A stretch of DNA of 64,000 nt, taken from positions 4,526,001 through 4,590,000 of the forward strand of contig NZ_CP134706.1 of NCBI RefSeq assembly GCF_038246755.1, read 5' to 3'. A model generated the notes under the pieces. The model saw nothing but the letters and a program-made list of their open reading frames with translations. It was not told the origin of the DNA and ran no database searches. Source of the DNA: Micromonospora sp. FIMYZ51 (lineage in GTDB: Bacteria > Actinomycetota > Actinomycetes > Mycobacteriales > Micromonosporaceae). Numbering within the stretch: position 1 is the first letter of the stretch; each line of letters begins with the position of its first letter. A program made the translations under genes and the position numbers. Of this stretch, positions 32,978-41,035 are shown piece after piece.

Positions 32978-34819
32978 TCATCCTGGCGCGGAGCTGACGG
33001 CACGCAGCCACAGCTCGACCGCAACCGTCCGTTCCACCGCCATTGACACCCGCCCACCCGGGTCGAGGCCCAGACACGCGGCACGCAGACCGTCCGCGTC
33101 CACCAGACCCAGCCGGGCCAGCGCGAGATCGTCGCAGAGCTCGACCAGAAACCGGAGATGCCGACGCAGGCCGTTCAGCCCTTCGGCTACGAAGAACCCC
33201 TTTGTCGACCGGCCACACAGCTCGGCCGGCAGCACCGGCCGAGCCGCTTCCGCCAGGACCGCCTTGTATCGCTTCGGGGTGCCCCGTTCGGCCAGCGCCA
33301 CCGCGAGCGCCGCCTCCAGCACGGCGTCGTCGAGGTATGGCGCAGCCAGCGTCAGCCCGCCCTGGTCGAGCACGGTGCTCACCTGGCGGGCGGCTTGGGC
33401 AGCCGCCCACACCGACATGATGGCCCGGTGCTGAGCGCGCGTCGCGGCCAACGGCTCGGTGGCATCCGCCAGAGCCAGCAGCCGCTGCCGGACCATGCTC
33501 GTCGCCAGCACGGTAGCCCAGGGCGGGAGACGCACCGCGGCGCCCCAGCCGAGTTGCGGGCCCGAATCCGGCCGCCGCGCGTCGGTCAGCCCGTCGGCGA
33601 CATCGACGATCCACTCGGCGAGTGAGCGCCGGTCGGACAATGCCCGCAGCACCGCCGCCCACGACCAGCGCCGCAGCGCACGGTGTACGGGCAGATGCGC
33701 CGCCACCAGCCGGGGCTGGCTGCCGAGCAGGTCGCGTAGATACGCCCGAGAAACGCCGAACACCTCGTCACCGCCGTAGCCGCCGAGGTGGATACGGCTA
33801 CCGCGGCCGGACAGCAGCCCAGTGACGTGCCGTAGCACGGCAATGCTCGTCACCCCGCCGACCGGATGCTCGCCGCCACCGAAGGCCGCGGCGCCCACGT
33901 GCATATCGAACGGCGCGGACATCGCCTGAGCCGGATCGACGATCATGTGCTCGGCACCGGCCAGCCGACCGGCGGCGCGTACGGCCCACTCCGGGTCATC
34001 GTTTGCGGCGTCGAGCGCACCGACCCGCATCGTGATCAGCTCCGGCTGCCGCTCGGCGAGGAAGAAACACAGGGCCGTCGAGTCGACGCCGCCGGACAGG
34101 TCCGCACTGATCGGCATGCCGGCCCGCGTGCGCAGCTCCACTGCGGTTCGCAATGCCGCCCGCACCCGCGTCGCGCCCTCGGCCAACGGCACCACCGGTT
34201 CTGGTGCACGCCACCAGCGGCGGACCCGGGCCGCTCCGGAGCTGTCGATGGAGACGAAATGATCCGGCTGCACCGCGTGGACGGCCGTCCACAGAGCGGC
34301 AGGATCGAGGGGATACGGCACCGCGGGCATCAGCAGTGCCGCCGCGACGGCGCCCGGATCAGGGCCACCGCCGGCCGACTCGGCGAGCAGCCGGGCACGG
34401 TCGGCCGCCACCGCGACGCCGTGCACGGTGGTGTGGAACACCCGCCGCAGTCCCGAGGCCGTGCCCCGGGCGATGACGGTGCCGTCAACCGACGCGACGA
34501 ACGAGTGCGACCCCGGCAGTTGACCGGCAGCGCGGCACAGCTCGGGCAACGCGGTGCCGGTCGCCGTCGCGACCAGTGCCCGCAGCGCAGGCTCGGGCGA
34601 CGGGCACGGGCCGATGACTGCGGCCAGGTTTGCTCCGACGCGAACCACGGCCAGCTCGTCGGTCCGCCAGCGACCAACCAGCCAGGGTCGGCCGGAAGCG
34701 TGCGGGATGACGTGCTCGGCGCCGACGGCGAGGGACTGTGCTGCCGCGGTCGCGGCAGCACAGTCCGGAATCGCGGCGAACCAGGTGGTCCCGCCGGTCA
34801 CGCGGCTCAGATCAGCCAA
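32978..34819 (-). CDS. lasC: Lasso cyclase (asparagine-synthetase-like, C protein)
   Basis: A 613-residue protein if read from TTG 34819, which overlaps the precursor gene by 13 bases; GTG 34801, five bases after the precursor stop, is an alternative. The N-terminal ~220 residues resemble the glutaminase-like domain of asparagine synthetase but start with no catalytic Cys2, as expected for lasso cyclases. The synthetase domain has the ATP pyrophosphatase loop ISADLSGGVDSTALCFFLAE, then HLGGYGGDEVFGVSRAYL and a C-terminal PYLDDAVLEAAL ... KRYKAVLAEAARPVLP. It adenylates the core Asp side chain and joins it to the new N-terminal Gly while the tail is threaded. Confidence 0.95.
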   Translation of the reverse strand: MADLSRVTGGTTWFAAIPDCAAATAAAQSLAVGAEHVIPHASGRPWLVGRWRTDELAVVRVGANLAAVIGPCPSPEPALRALVATATGTALPELCRAAGQLPGSHSFVASVDGTVIARGTASGLRRVFHTTVHGVAVAADRARLLAESAGGGPDPGAVAAALLMPAVPYPLDPAALWTAVHAVQPDHFVSIDSSGAARVRRWWRAPEPVVPLAEGATRVRAALRTAVELRTRAGMPISADLSGGVDSTALCFFLAERQPELITMRVGALDAANDDPEWAVRAAGRLAGAEHMIVDPAQAMSAPFDMHVGAAAFGGGEHPVGGVTSIAVLRHVTGLLSGRGSRIHLGGYGGDEVFGVSRAYLRDLLGSQPRLVAAHLPVHRALRRWSWAAVLRALSDRRSLAEWIVDVADGLTDARRPDSGPQLGWGAAVRLPPWATVLATSMVRQRLLALADATEPLAATRAQHRAIMSVWAAAQAARQVSTVLDQGGLTLAAPYLDDAVLEAALAVALAERGTPKRYKAVLAEAARPVLPAELCGRSTKGFFVAEGLNGLRRHLRFLVELCDDLALARLGLVDADGLRAACLGLDPGGRVSMAVERTVAVELWLRAVSSAPG

Positions 34820-34974
34820 TAGCCGCGCGAGAAGTACGGGAAGTCGCTGGGTCCGTCTTCGGCTCCCCTGGTGACCTCAGCGAACGAACCGACCTCGACG
34901 AGGACGGGCGGCTCGTAGATGGCCCCTGGTTCCTCCGGCGACTCGGCACGGACTGACGGTTTGTGCGTTGACAT
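34807..34974 (-). CDS. lasA: Lasso peptide precursor (55 residues)
   Basis: Starts at ATG 34974 with GGAGAGGTGAG upstream and stops at 34807-34809. Leader: MSTHKPSVRAESPEEPGAI, then YEPPVLVEVGSFAEVTR, which matches the lasso leader consensus Y-x2-P-x-L-x3-G-x-F-x3-T exactly (Tyr20, Pro23, Leu25, Gly29, Phe31, Thr35). Thr35 is the conserved penultimate leader residue, so cleavage should follow Arg36, giving the core GAEDGPSDFPYFSRGYWLI (residues 37-55). Gly1 would form an amide with Asp8 (8-residue ring), leaving an aromatic tail (F9, Y11, F12, Y16, W17) with bulky plug residues. There are no Cys, so it would be a class II lasso. lasC follows with overlap. This gene is easily missed by annotation pipelines. 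Confidence 0.96.
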   Translation of the reverse strand: MSTHKPSVRAESPEEPGAIYEPPVLVEVGSFAEVTRGAEDGPSDFPYFSRGYWLI

Positions 34975-35059
34975 GTCTCACCTCTCCATGGTTGATCGAC
35001 ACGTTGCGGTGATGTCATCCGGAACGGTGCGGCCGATGCTCCGTCCACTGCCGCCCGCG

Positions 35060-35989
35060 TCACCGCGCCGCGAGCGACGCCAGTACGTTCGCCGGATCGG
35101 CGAACAATAGGTAGCTGCCCACCGTGGCGACGCTGAACGGGATCAGGCGGACCGGCAGCACGGCGGTGAACGCCGCGTGCATCAGCGCGCCGACCACCAC
35201 CGAGGCCAGGTACGTGCCGGGAACCAGCAGCGTGACCGGGAGCAGCAGTTCGACAACCACCGTCGCGACAGCGGCCCACCGCCACCGCTTACGTGCCACG
35301 GTGACCGGCACGTCGATGAGGGTGCGCACCATGACCGGCGGGTACCAGGTGTCGCGGTACCGCTGGGCGTGCCGGTCCGCGTGCAGACTCGCGGTGAAGT
35401 CGTGCAGGGCGCCGCCGGTCATGAAGTGTGCGCTACGCAACTTCCGATAGGCCGAGCTGAGATACATCTGGACGGTCAGCAACACCAGGAGCACCTGCGC
35501 GAAGGCGTCCTCACCGGTGCGACCCGCCTCCTCCCACAGCACCTCTCGCGGCGGGTCACGAAGCACGGCCACCACGGTGTGGTAGGTCAGCGCGTCGCCG
35601 AGCACCGGGCTGGCCGCGAGAAACAGCGCGCACAAGCCGAGATAGGCGGTGTGGAACTTGCGGTCGTAGCAGAGCTCGAAGAAGAACCAGAGCGCCGCCA
35701 CGACCGCCGCCACCCGTGGCAGGACGCCGACGAGCAGGCAGCCGGCCGCCACGAGTTTCGCCCCGTAGAGAACCCGGTACCACCGCTGGTCGATCGGCAA
35801 GCCCGGGTGCTCACGACGGAAGCGAAAGTACACGTACGAGTCGGGGGCGAAGTACCGCCAGGCACCACGGTGGTGCTCGTAGGCGAACTTGACAAGCATC
35901 GCGGTCGCCAGCACCACCCGGAACGCACAGATCTGGATGGAGGCGTACGGGTAGCGGAACCCGTCGGCGACGGCGTCAAGCCACCACAT
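35060..35989 (-). CDS. HTTM-domain membrane protein (vitamin K-dependent carboxylase-like)
   Basis: A 309-residue protein from ATG 35989 (MWWLDAVADGF), 14 bases inside the end of the upstream gene; ATG 36025 is also in frame. It has several hydrophobic spans (e.g. VVLATAMLVKF, LVAAGCLLVGVLPRVAAVVAALW, VLLVLLTVQMYLSSAYRKL, VVVELLLPVTLLVPG) and the typical 'PDSYVYFRFRREHPGL', 'LCYDRKFHTAYLGLCALFLAASP' and 'YLSSAYRKLRSAHFMTGGALHDF' stretches of HTTM proteins, relatives of gamma-glutamyl carboxylase. It lies directly before the lasso precursor gene. Its role is unknown; it could modify a membrane-associated product or the peptide. Confidence 0.85.
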   Translation of the reverse strand: MWWLDAVADGFRYPYASIQICAFRVVLATAMLVKFAYEHHRGAWRYFAPDSYVYFRFRREHPGLPIDQRWYRVLYGAKLVAAGCLLVGVLPRVAAVVAALWFFFELCYDRKFHTAYLGLCALFLAASPVLGDALTYHTVVAVLRDPPREVLWEEAGRTGEDAFAQVLLVLLTVQMYLSSAYRKLRSAHFMTGGALHDFTASLHADRHAQRYRDTWYPPVMVRTLIDVPVTVARKRWRWAAVATVVVELLLPVTLLVPGTYLASVVVGALMHAAFTAVLPVRLIPFSVATVGSYLLFADPANVLASLAAR

Positions 35990-36305
35990 GGCCGTCCCGT
36001 ACGGTGAGGGTGTGCCGGCCGACATGGTCGACGAGCGTCACCGTGCCCTCGGCCCGTACTCCCCGCACCTCTCGCAGGTAGGCCAGGTAGCAGGCCAACT
36101 CGCGGGCGTTCATGCCGGGATCCTGGTGCACGATGTCCTGCCACGGGTTGATCGGCCGGTCGTGCTGGTCGCGTAGCCGCATCAGGCAGTGGCTCACCCG
36201 GGAGAACATCGGCCAGGTGAACAGCCGAGGCGGCCCGAAGAAGCCGGCCCGCACCATGCGCACCACAAGCAGGACGAAGATCACCCAATGGACCGACTGG
36301 ATCAT
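35976..36305 (-). CDS. 109-residue protein with one N-terminal membrane span, partner of HTTM protein
   Basis: Starts MIQSVHWVIFVLLVVRMVRA (a membrane span), followed by GFFGPPRLFTWPMFSRVSHC, RLRDQHDRPINPWQDIVHQ and a soluble tail ending LTVRDGHVVA. ATG 36305 shares a base with the flavin reductase stop (TGATG), and its own stop lies inside the HTTM gene, so all three are translationally coupled. Small proteins with a 'WPMF...CL.RLRD..G..I.P' pattern commonly accompany HTTM proteins. I do not know the function and do not recognise catalytic residues. Confidence 0.8.
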   Translation of the reverse strand: MIQSVHWVIFVLLVVRMVRAGFFGPPRLFTWPMFSRVSHCLMRLRDQHDRPINPWQDIVHQDPGMNARELACYLAYLREVRGVRAEGTVTLVDHVGRHTLTVRDGHVVA

Positions 36306-36868
36306 CAGGACTGCGACTCCGTTTCCGAGTGGAGCGGATGCTGCCGCCGCCGGTGATGCACCAGGGCCGTGGTCGGCGGGGCGAGACGGGTCCACTCCAC
36401 CAGCCCGATCAGCAGGGTGTGGTCCCACGCCGGCACCGAGCGCTCCAGCCGGCAGACCAGCGTCGCGGCAGTGCCACCGAGAATCGGCACACCGGCGTGC
36501 TCCGCGTACGGGACGCGGTCGAACCTTCGTCTCGGGTCGGATTCGGCGAACTGGTACGCCAACGTCCGCTGCGACCAGTTCAGCAGGTTCACCGCGAAGC
36601 GCCCGCAATGGTCGATGTGCCGTTCGGTACGGCCGCCGCTGGCCAGCGACACCAGCACGCTTACCGGATCCAGCGACAGCGCCATCACCGCGTTTGCGGT
36701 GCATCCGGCGGGGCCGGCCACCGTCGCCACGGTGATGACCGTCACGAACGTCGGGAACTCGGCCATCACTGCCCGGAAGCCGGCGGCACCGACCGATGTC
36801 GGCCGGCTCACCGCCAGGCCCTCGGCGCTGCCGGATGCCGGGTCGGTGCCACGCTGAACAGCGCCCAT
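36305..36868 (-). CDS. Flavin reductase (HpaC-like, FMN-binding split barrel)
   Basis: A 187-residue protein from ATG 36868 (GGAGA upstream). The FMN-binding split-barrel features are clear: AAGFRAVMAEFPTFVTVITV, then GPAGCTANAVMALSLDPVSVLVSLASGGRT, FAVNLLNWSQRTLAYQFAE and LVCRLERSVPAWDHTLLIGLVEW. It reduces FMN with NAD(P)H and releases it to a partner monooxygenase. The LLM domain inside the megasynthase is the obvious client in this cluster, since such domains need reduced FMN from a separate enzyme. Confidence 0.92.
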   Translation of the reverse strand: MGAVQRGTDPASGSAEGLAVSRPTSVGAAGFRAVMAEFPTFVTVITVATVAGPAGCTANAVMALSLDPVSVLVSLASGGRTERHIDHCGRFAVNLLNWSQRTLAYQFAESDPRRRFDRVPYAEHAGVPILGGTAATLVCRLERSVPAWDHTLLIGLVEWTRLAPPTTALVHHRRRQHPLHSETESQS

Positions 36869-36892
36869 CGACGTCTCCGATCCTCAGGTGGC

Positions 36893-38110
36893 CTACTGGC
36901 GCAACGCCTCGCGGAGCCGACTCAAGCCCGTGCTGATCTGGTCCGGGGTGTTCGTGGTGAAGGACAGTCTGAGCGTCGCGTGATCGGGATCGACCGGATA
37001 GAACGCCGAGCCGGGAACGAAGGCGACGCCCAGGTCGACCGCCCGGGTCAGGACGTGGCTGGCGTCCGCGCCGTCGGGCAGCCGCACCCAGACGAACATC
37101 CCACCCTCGGGGCTGGTCCACCGACTGCCCGGCGGCAGCACCGAGGGTAGTTTGTCGAGCATGGCCGAACAGCGGTCCCGGTACTGTGCCACGACCGCTC
37201 GCAGGTGCCCGTCGAGATCAGCAGTGCGCAGATAGACCGCGGCAGCCGCCTGATCGACGGTGGAGCTGTGTAGGTCAGCTGCCTCCTTGACCAGCATCAG
37301 CGTCCGCCGCAGCGATCCCGGTGCCCGGACCCAGCCGAGCCGGAGCCCGGGTGCGGAGGTCTTGGAGAAGCTGCCGACGTAGACCGTGGCCTCGCCGGCC
37401 TCGGGCAGCGCCGCCACCGGTGGCAGGTGCTCACCGCGGTAGCGCAGTTCGCCGTACGGGTCGTCCTCGACAATCCAGACCGAATGGCGGCGAGCCACCT
37501 CGGCCAACTCTCGGCGCCGGTCGAGCGGCATGGTGTGCCCGGTAGGGTTGGCGAACGTCGGGATCAGATAGAGCAGGCTGGGACGGTACCGCCGGCACGC
37601 CTCGGTCAGGGCGTCTGGCGCGATCCCGTGCGCGTCCCCGGCGACCGGCACCACCCGCGCCCCCGCCAGGTGGAAGCATTGCAGTGCCGCCAGATAGGTC
37701 GGCGCGGCGACCAGCACGACATCGCCCGGATCGACGAGCGCGGTGGTGAGCATCGTCAGGGCCTGCTGGGAGCCGTTCGTCGTCAATAGGTCGCTCGCGC
37801 CGGTGGACAGGCCCCGGCGGGTGAGCCGCTCGGCGAGCAGTTCGCGTAGCTCGGCGTTGCCCTCGGTCGCGCTGTACTGGAGGTTGCGGCGCACCGACGG
37901 ATCGGCCAACGCCTCGGCGAAGCCGGCCCGGAGTCCGTCCACATCGAACAGCTCCGGCGCCGGAAAGCCACCGGCGAACGAGATGACGTCCGGCCGGGCC
38001 GACAGGGCGAGCAGTTGGCGTACCGGCGAATGGTTCAATCCGGTGACCCGGCGCGCGATCACCGGTCCGGCGAGCGGAAGTTGTTCGGCATACACCTCAA
38101 CAGGCCCCAA
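36893..38110 (-). CDS. PLP-dependent aminotransferase, class I/II (2-aminoadipate aminotransferase-like)
   Basis: A protein of up to 405 residues without the GntR helix-turn-helix of MocR regulators. It shows FAGGFPAPELFDVDGL, the Asp of EDDPYGELRY and the Schiff-base Lys in YVGSFSKTSAPGLRLGW, then the C-terminal Arg block RLSFTTNTPDQIS. It resembles LysN/2-aminoadipate-type fold I enzymes. TTG 38110 gives the longest form; GTG 38095 is possible, and neither has a strong ribosome binding site. Probable role: making a non-protein amino acid for one of the A domains, or aminating a keto intermediate. Confidence 0.92.
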   Translation of the reverse strand: MGPVEVYAEQLPLAGPVIARRVTGLNHSPVRQLLALSARPDVISFAGGFPAPELFDVDGLRAGFAEALADPSVRRNLQYSATEGNAELRELLAERLTRRGLSTGASDLLTTNGSQQALTMLTTALVDPGDVVLVAAPTYLAALQCFHLAGARVVPVAGDAHGIAPDALTEACRRYRPSLLYLIPTFANPTGHTMPLDRRRELAEVARRHSVWIVEDDPYGELRYRGEHLPPVAALPEAGEATVYVGSFSKTSAPGLRLGWVRAPGSLRRTLMLVKEAADLHSSTVDQAAAAVYLRTADLDGHLRAVVAQYRDRCSAMLDKLPSVLPPGSRWTSPEGGMFVWVRLPDGADASHVLTRAVDLGVAFVPGSAFYPVDPDHATLRLSFTTNTPDQISTGLSRLREALRQ

Positions 38111-38133
38111 TCGGTCGATGCACTATGGCCGTC

Positions 38134-40128
38134 TCACGGAACGGGCGTGCTCCGCTGGGCCCGAAGCAGGTCAGCCAGCTGGCCGAGGACGGTCACGGCC
38201 ACGGCGTCCCGCACCTCGATCGCGAGACCGAGATCGGTCGTTATTCGGCGACGCAGGCGGAATGCAAGCAGTGAGTTGCCGCCGAGCGCCGAGAAGTCGT
38301 CGTTGACGCCCACCTCCTCCACACCCAGCAGTTCCTCCCACACCCGCGCCAGGTACCGCTCGACGTCGTCGCGCGGAGCGACGATGTCGCGCCGGCGGCG
38401 CAGTTCCTCGCGCGCCATGGCGAGCAGCCGGGCAGTATCCCGCTTGCCGTGGTCATTGGCCGGGATGGCCGCCACGGCAGCGAACGCCGTCGGCACCAGG
38501 TAGTCCGGCAGCAGCTCGGCGGCATGGCCGCGCAACTCCCGCAGGGACACGCCCGGGTCGACGGCGACCAGGGCGACGAGGTGCTTGCCGTCTCCCTCAC
38601 CGCTCACCACCACGGCAATGTCCCGTACGCCCTCGAACCGTCCCAGCACCCGCTCCACTTCCCGGGGTTCCACCCGGTAGCCGCGAATCTTGACCTGGTC
38701 GTCGGAGCGACCGACGAACTCCAACACTCCGTCGGCCCGGCGACGGGCCAGGTCGCCGGTGGCGTACATGCGTTGGCCGGCCATCGCGAACGGGTCGGGC
38801 AGGAATCGGGCCGCGGTGAGCGCGGGCTGACCCAGGTAGCCACGGGCCACCCCGGCCCCGCCGATGAACAGCTCGCCGACTTCGCCGTCGGCGACCGGCC
38901 GCCGGTCAGGGTCGAGGAGGTAGACGTGGGCACCGGTCAGCGGAGTACCGATGGGCACGCTCGTCTCGTCCGGACCGACGGCGGAGATCCCGTACGCGGT
39001 ACAGGCCGTGGTGCCCTCGGTGGGACCGTAGAGGTTGAAGAAGCTGCCGGCGAAGGAACTGGCGAGCAGTTGCCGGCAGGCGGCGGGCGAGACCACGTCG
39101 CCGCCGGTGTGCAGGATCCGGATGCCCGTGAAGGCGTCCGGGTCCTCCTGAGCGATGTGGTTGACCGCCATGGTCGGGGCCAGCATCGCCGTGATGCCGT
39201 GCCGCCGCAGCTCGCCCCGGGGATCCCGAGCGATCAGATCGGGCAGGGTCGGTAGCACCACGATCGCCGCGCCACTGGCCAGCGCACACCACGCCTCGTA
39301 GTTGAACGCGTCGAACGACAGACTCGACACGTGGGCCACCCGGTCATCGGGCCCGATCGCGGGCAGCGCCGGATTGGCCGCGAAGTATGCGAGGTTACGG
39401 TGCTCCAGGACGATCGCCTTCGGCACACCGGAGGACCCGGAGGTGAAGAGCACGCACGCCGCCTGGCAACCGGCGTGAACCGGCCGGCCCTCCGTCGTGC
39501 CCTCCGATGATGTGATCGAGGTGAGTTCGGCGACGGTCACCACCGCCGACCCGACGCCGACCAGTCCCGCCCGCAACTCGGGCGCGCTGATCACCAGACG
39601 GGCGCCGCTGTTGTGGATCATGAGGTCTCGGCGGGCATCCGGATACCGGGTGTCGACCGGCACGTACGCGGCCCCCGCCTTCAGGATCGCCAGGATCGCC
39701 ACGAAGACGTCCACGCCGCGCGGCAGGTAGACCGCCACCCGGTCCCCGTCACCGACACCTCGGCCACGCAGGGCGGCGGCGAGGGCGTCGGACTTCCGCG
39801 CCAGCTCACGGTATGTCAGCCGGCACTCCGCCTCGATGACAGCGAACCGGTCCGCGTGTTGCCGGACGGCCTCCGCGACGAGGTCGAGGATGCTCGGTCG
39901 GTGCGGGCAGCGCGCCGGATCGCAGGCGGCGAACGCCCCAGCCGGCGACTGCGCGAGGTCTTCGACAGCGGCCAGGCAGCCCCGGTAATCGTCTTCGACG
40001 CCGACCGCCGTCCAGCCGTCCGGCAGGTCACGCTCCGCCGGCCACACGCTGAGGTGGCCCTCGCCCGAGCGGACCACCGCGCACCGCTGACCGCCGGTCT
40101 CCCACCCCACGACGTCAGGCTGGACCAT
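38134..40128 (-). CDS. NRPS MbtH-A-T protein
   Basis: A 664-residue protein. Residues ~5-60 are a fused MbtH-like domain: CAVVRSGEGHLSVWPAERDLP then GWTAVGVEDDYRGCLAAVEDL, matching the 'SlWPa...lP.GW..vG....eCLa.i' pattern. The A domain (~75-570) has LFTSGSSGVPKAIVLEHRN, SFDAFNYEAW, FNLYGPTEGTT, YATGDLARR and the catalytic Lys late in ANDHGKRDTARLL. A T domain follows (~585-660; Ser in LGGNSLLAFRL). Tentative pocket residues D-A-Y-M-H-G-L-T-A match no code I know well. MbtH domains act as chaperones and activators of A domains. There is no C or TE, so the loaded amino acid must be modified or transferred in trans. Confidence 0.92.
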   Translation of the reverse strand: MVQPDVVGWETGGQRCAVVRSGEGHLSVWPAERDLPDGWTAVGVEDDYRGCLAAVEDLAQSPAGAFAACDPARCPHRPSILDLVAEAVRQHADRFAVIEAECRLTYRELARKSDALAAALRGRGVGDGDRVAVYLPRGVDVFVAILAILKAGAAYVPVDTRYPDARRDLMIHNSGARLVISAPELRAGLVGVGSAVVTVAELTSITSSEGTTEGRPVHAGCQAACVLFTSGSSGVPKAIVLEHRNLAYFAANPALPAIGPDDRVAHVSSLSFDAFNYEAWCALASGAAIVVLPTLPDLIARDPRGELRRHGITAMLAPTMAVNHIAQEDPDAFTGIRILHTGGDVVSPAACRQLLASSFAGSFFNLYGPTEGTTACTAYGISAVGPDETSVPIGTPLTGAHVYLLDPDRRPVADGEVGELFIGGAGVARGYLGQPALTAARFLPDPFAMAGQRMYATGDLARRRADGVLEFVGRSDDQVKIRGYRVEPREVERVLGRFEGVRDIAVVVSGEGDGKHLVALVAVDPGVSLRELRGHAAELLPDYLVPTAFAAVAAIPANDHGKRDTARLLAMAREELRRRRDIVAPRDDVERYLARVWEELLGVEEVGVNDDFSALGGNSLLAFRLRRRITTDLGLAIEVRDAVAVTVLGQLADLLRAQRSTPVP

Positions 40129-40915
40129 CGTGCGCCTCCTTGAGGATCGAACGGACGACGTCCGCCACCTCGGGATGGCTCAGCAGCTCCACCCGGGAGG
40201 CTTGGACCCGAATGGTGCGTGTCTGCGCGGCACCCGGCCACTGCGGCGGACAGGGCTGATCACGCGAGACGATCTGTACCGCCGGCCCACCCCACGCCGG
40301 CCAGGACGAGTTGTGCGCGGCCACCAGATGGCATAGCCAGTCCAGGTAGAACTCCGTCACCGCCTCCGCGTCGGCGCGGGCGGCATCCGGGTCGTCCGAA
40401 CCACGCGTCACCGCCCGCCCACCCAGATCCAGCAGGCCACGGCGGATCCGCCGCACCGCCTCGGCCGGGTCGTCACGCAGCAGCGAATCGTCGAAAGCGG
40501 GCGGCGGCGTCCAGTCCGCCTCGTCCAGGTTCAGCAGTGCGCCGAGATTCGCGCCGGCCGCCCGGTACTGGCCGGCAATGTCCTCCACCGTGGCTGGCTC
40601 GCCGTCGAACAGCACCAGCGGCGGCCCGACACCGTTTGCGGCACCGAGCAGGGCCGCCACCTCCTGCGCGATCGGCCCGGCCATGCAGTACGCCAACACC
40701 GCCCGCACCCTGGGGAACGGACCGTACCGGTCCAGCAACCGCTCGGCGTACGCCCGTGCCGTCAACTCCCGCACATGCGGCGGCTCCAGCAGATGCCGAA
40801 CGGTGTAGCCGCTGGCCTGAAGGTCCAGCGACGATACCGGCGCCTCAGCCCGCCGACCGGGGTAGTCGAGCACCAGCACCACGCCGTTGCGGTCCATCTG
40901 TCGCTCTGCACCCAT
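40115..40915 (-). CDS. Thioesterase-like alpha/beta hydrolase with Cys nucleophile
   Basis: A 266-residue protein from ATG 40915; its end overlaps the MbtH-A-T start by 14 bases. The nucleophile elbow reads VLAYCMAGPIAQEVAALL where thioesterases have G-H-S-x-G-G-x-[IV]-A-x-E, so Cys replaces the usual Ser. An acidic residue follows in PLVLFDGEPATVED, and a terminal His in RVELLSHPEVADVV completes a possible Cys-Asp-His triad. It could edit or release thioesters from the PKS/T proteins. Cys at this position is found in some ring-forming (including beta-lactone) thioesterase domains. The assignment rests on the elbow and neighbours, so it is moderate. Confidence 0.72.
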   Translation of the reverse strand: MGAERQMDRNGVVLVLDYPGRRAEAPVSSLDLQASGYTVRHLLEPPHVRELTARAYAERLLDRYGPFPRVRAVLAYCMAGPIAQEVAALLGAANGVGPPLVLFDGEPATVEDIAGQYRAAGANLGALLNLDEADWTPPPAFDDSLLRDDPAEAVRRIRRGLLDLGGRAVTRGSDDPDAARADAEAVTEFYLDWLCHLVAAHNSSWPAWGGPAVQIVSRDQPCPPQWPGAAQTRTIRVQASRVELLSHPEVADVVRSILKEAHDGPA

Positions 40916-41035
40916 CCGTCGTCCGCCCTACCTCGTCGTCCGGTGCCGTGCCTCGCATCAGCGGTACGAAATTCGTCGGCGGCGGCCGAGCCGCCGTGGT
41001 CCGGCGTGCCCACGGTCGAGGGCACGCCGATCCGG

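Noticed and set aside
34975..35059. Second lasso precursor in the gap before lasA
   Set aside because: Only 85 bases and no frame with a leader motif; it holds just the lasA ribosome binding site and possibly a promoter.
36893..38110. MocR-type transcriptional regulator
   Set aside because: The protein begins directly with the aminotransferase fold; the GntR-like DNA-binding domain is absent.
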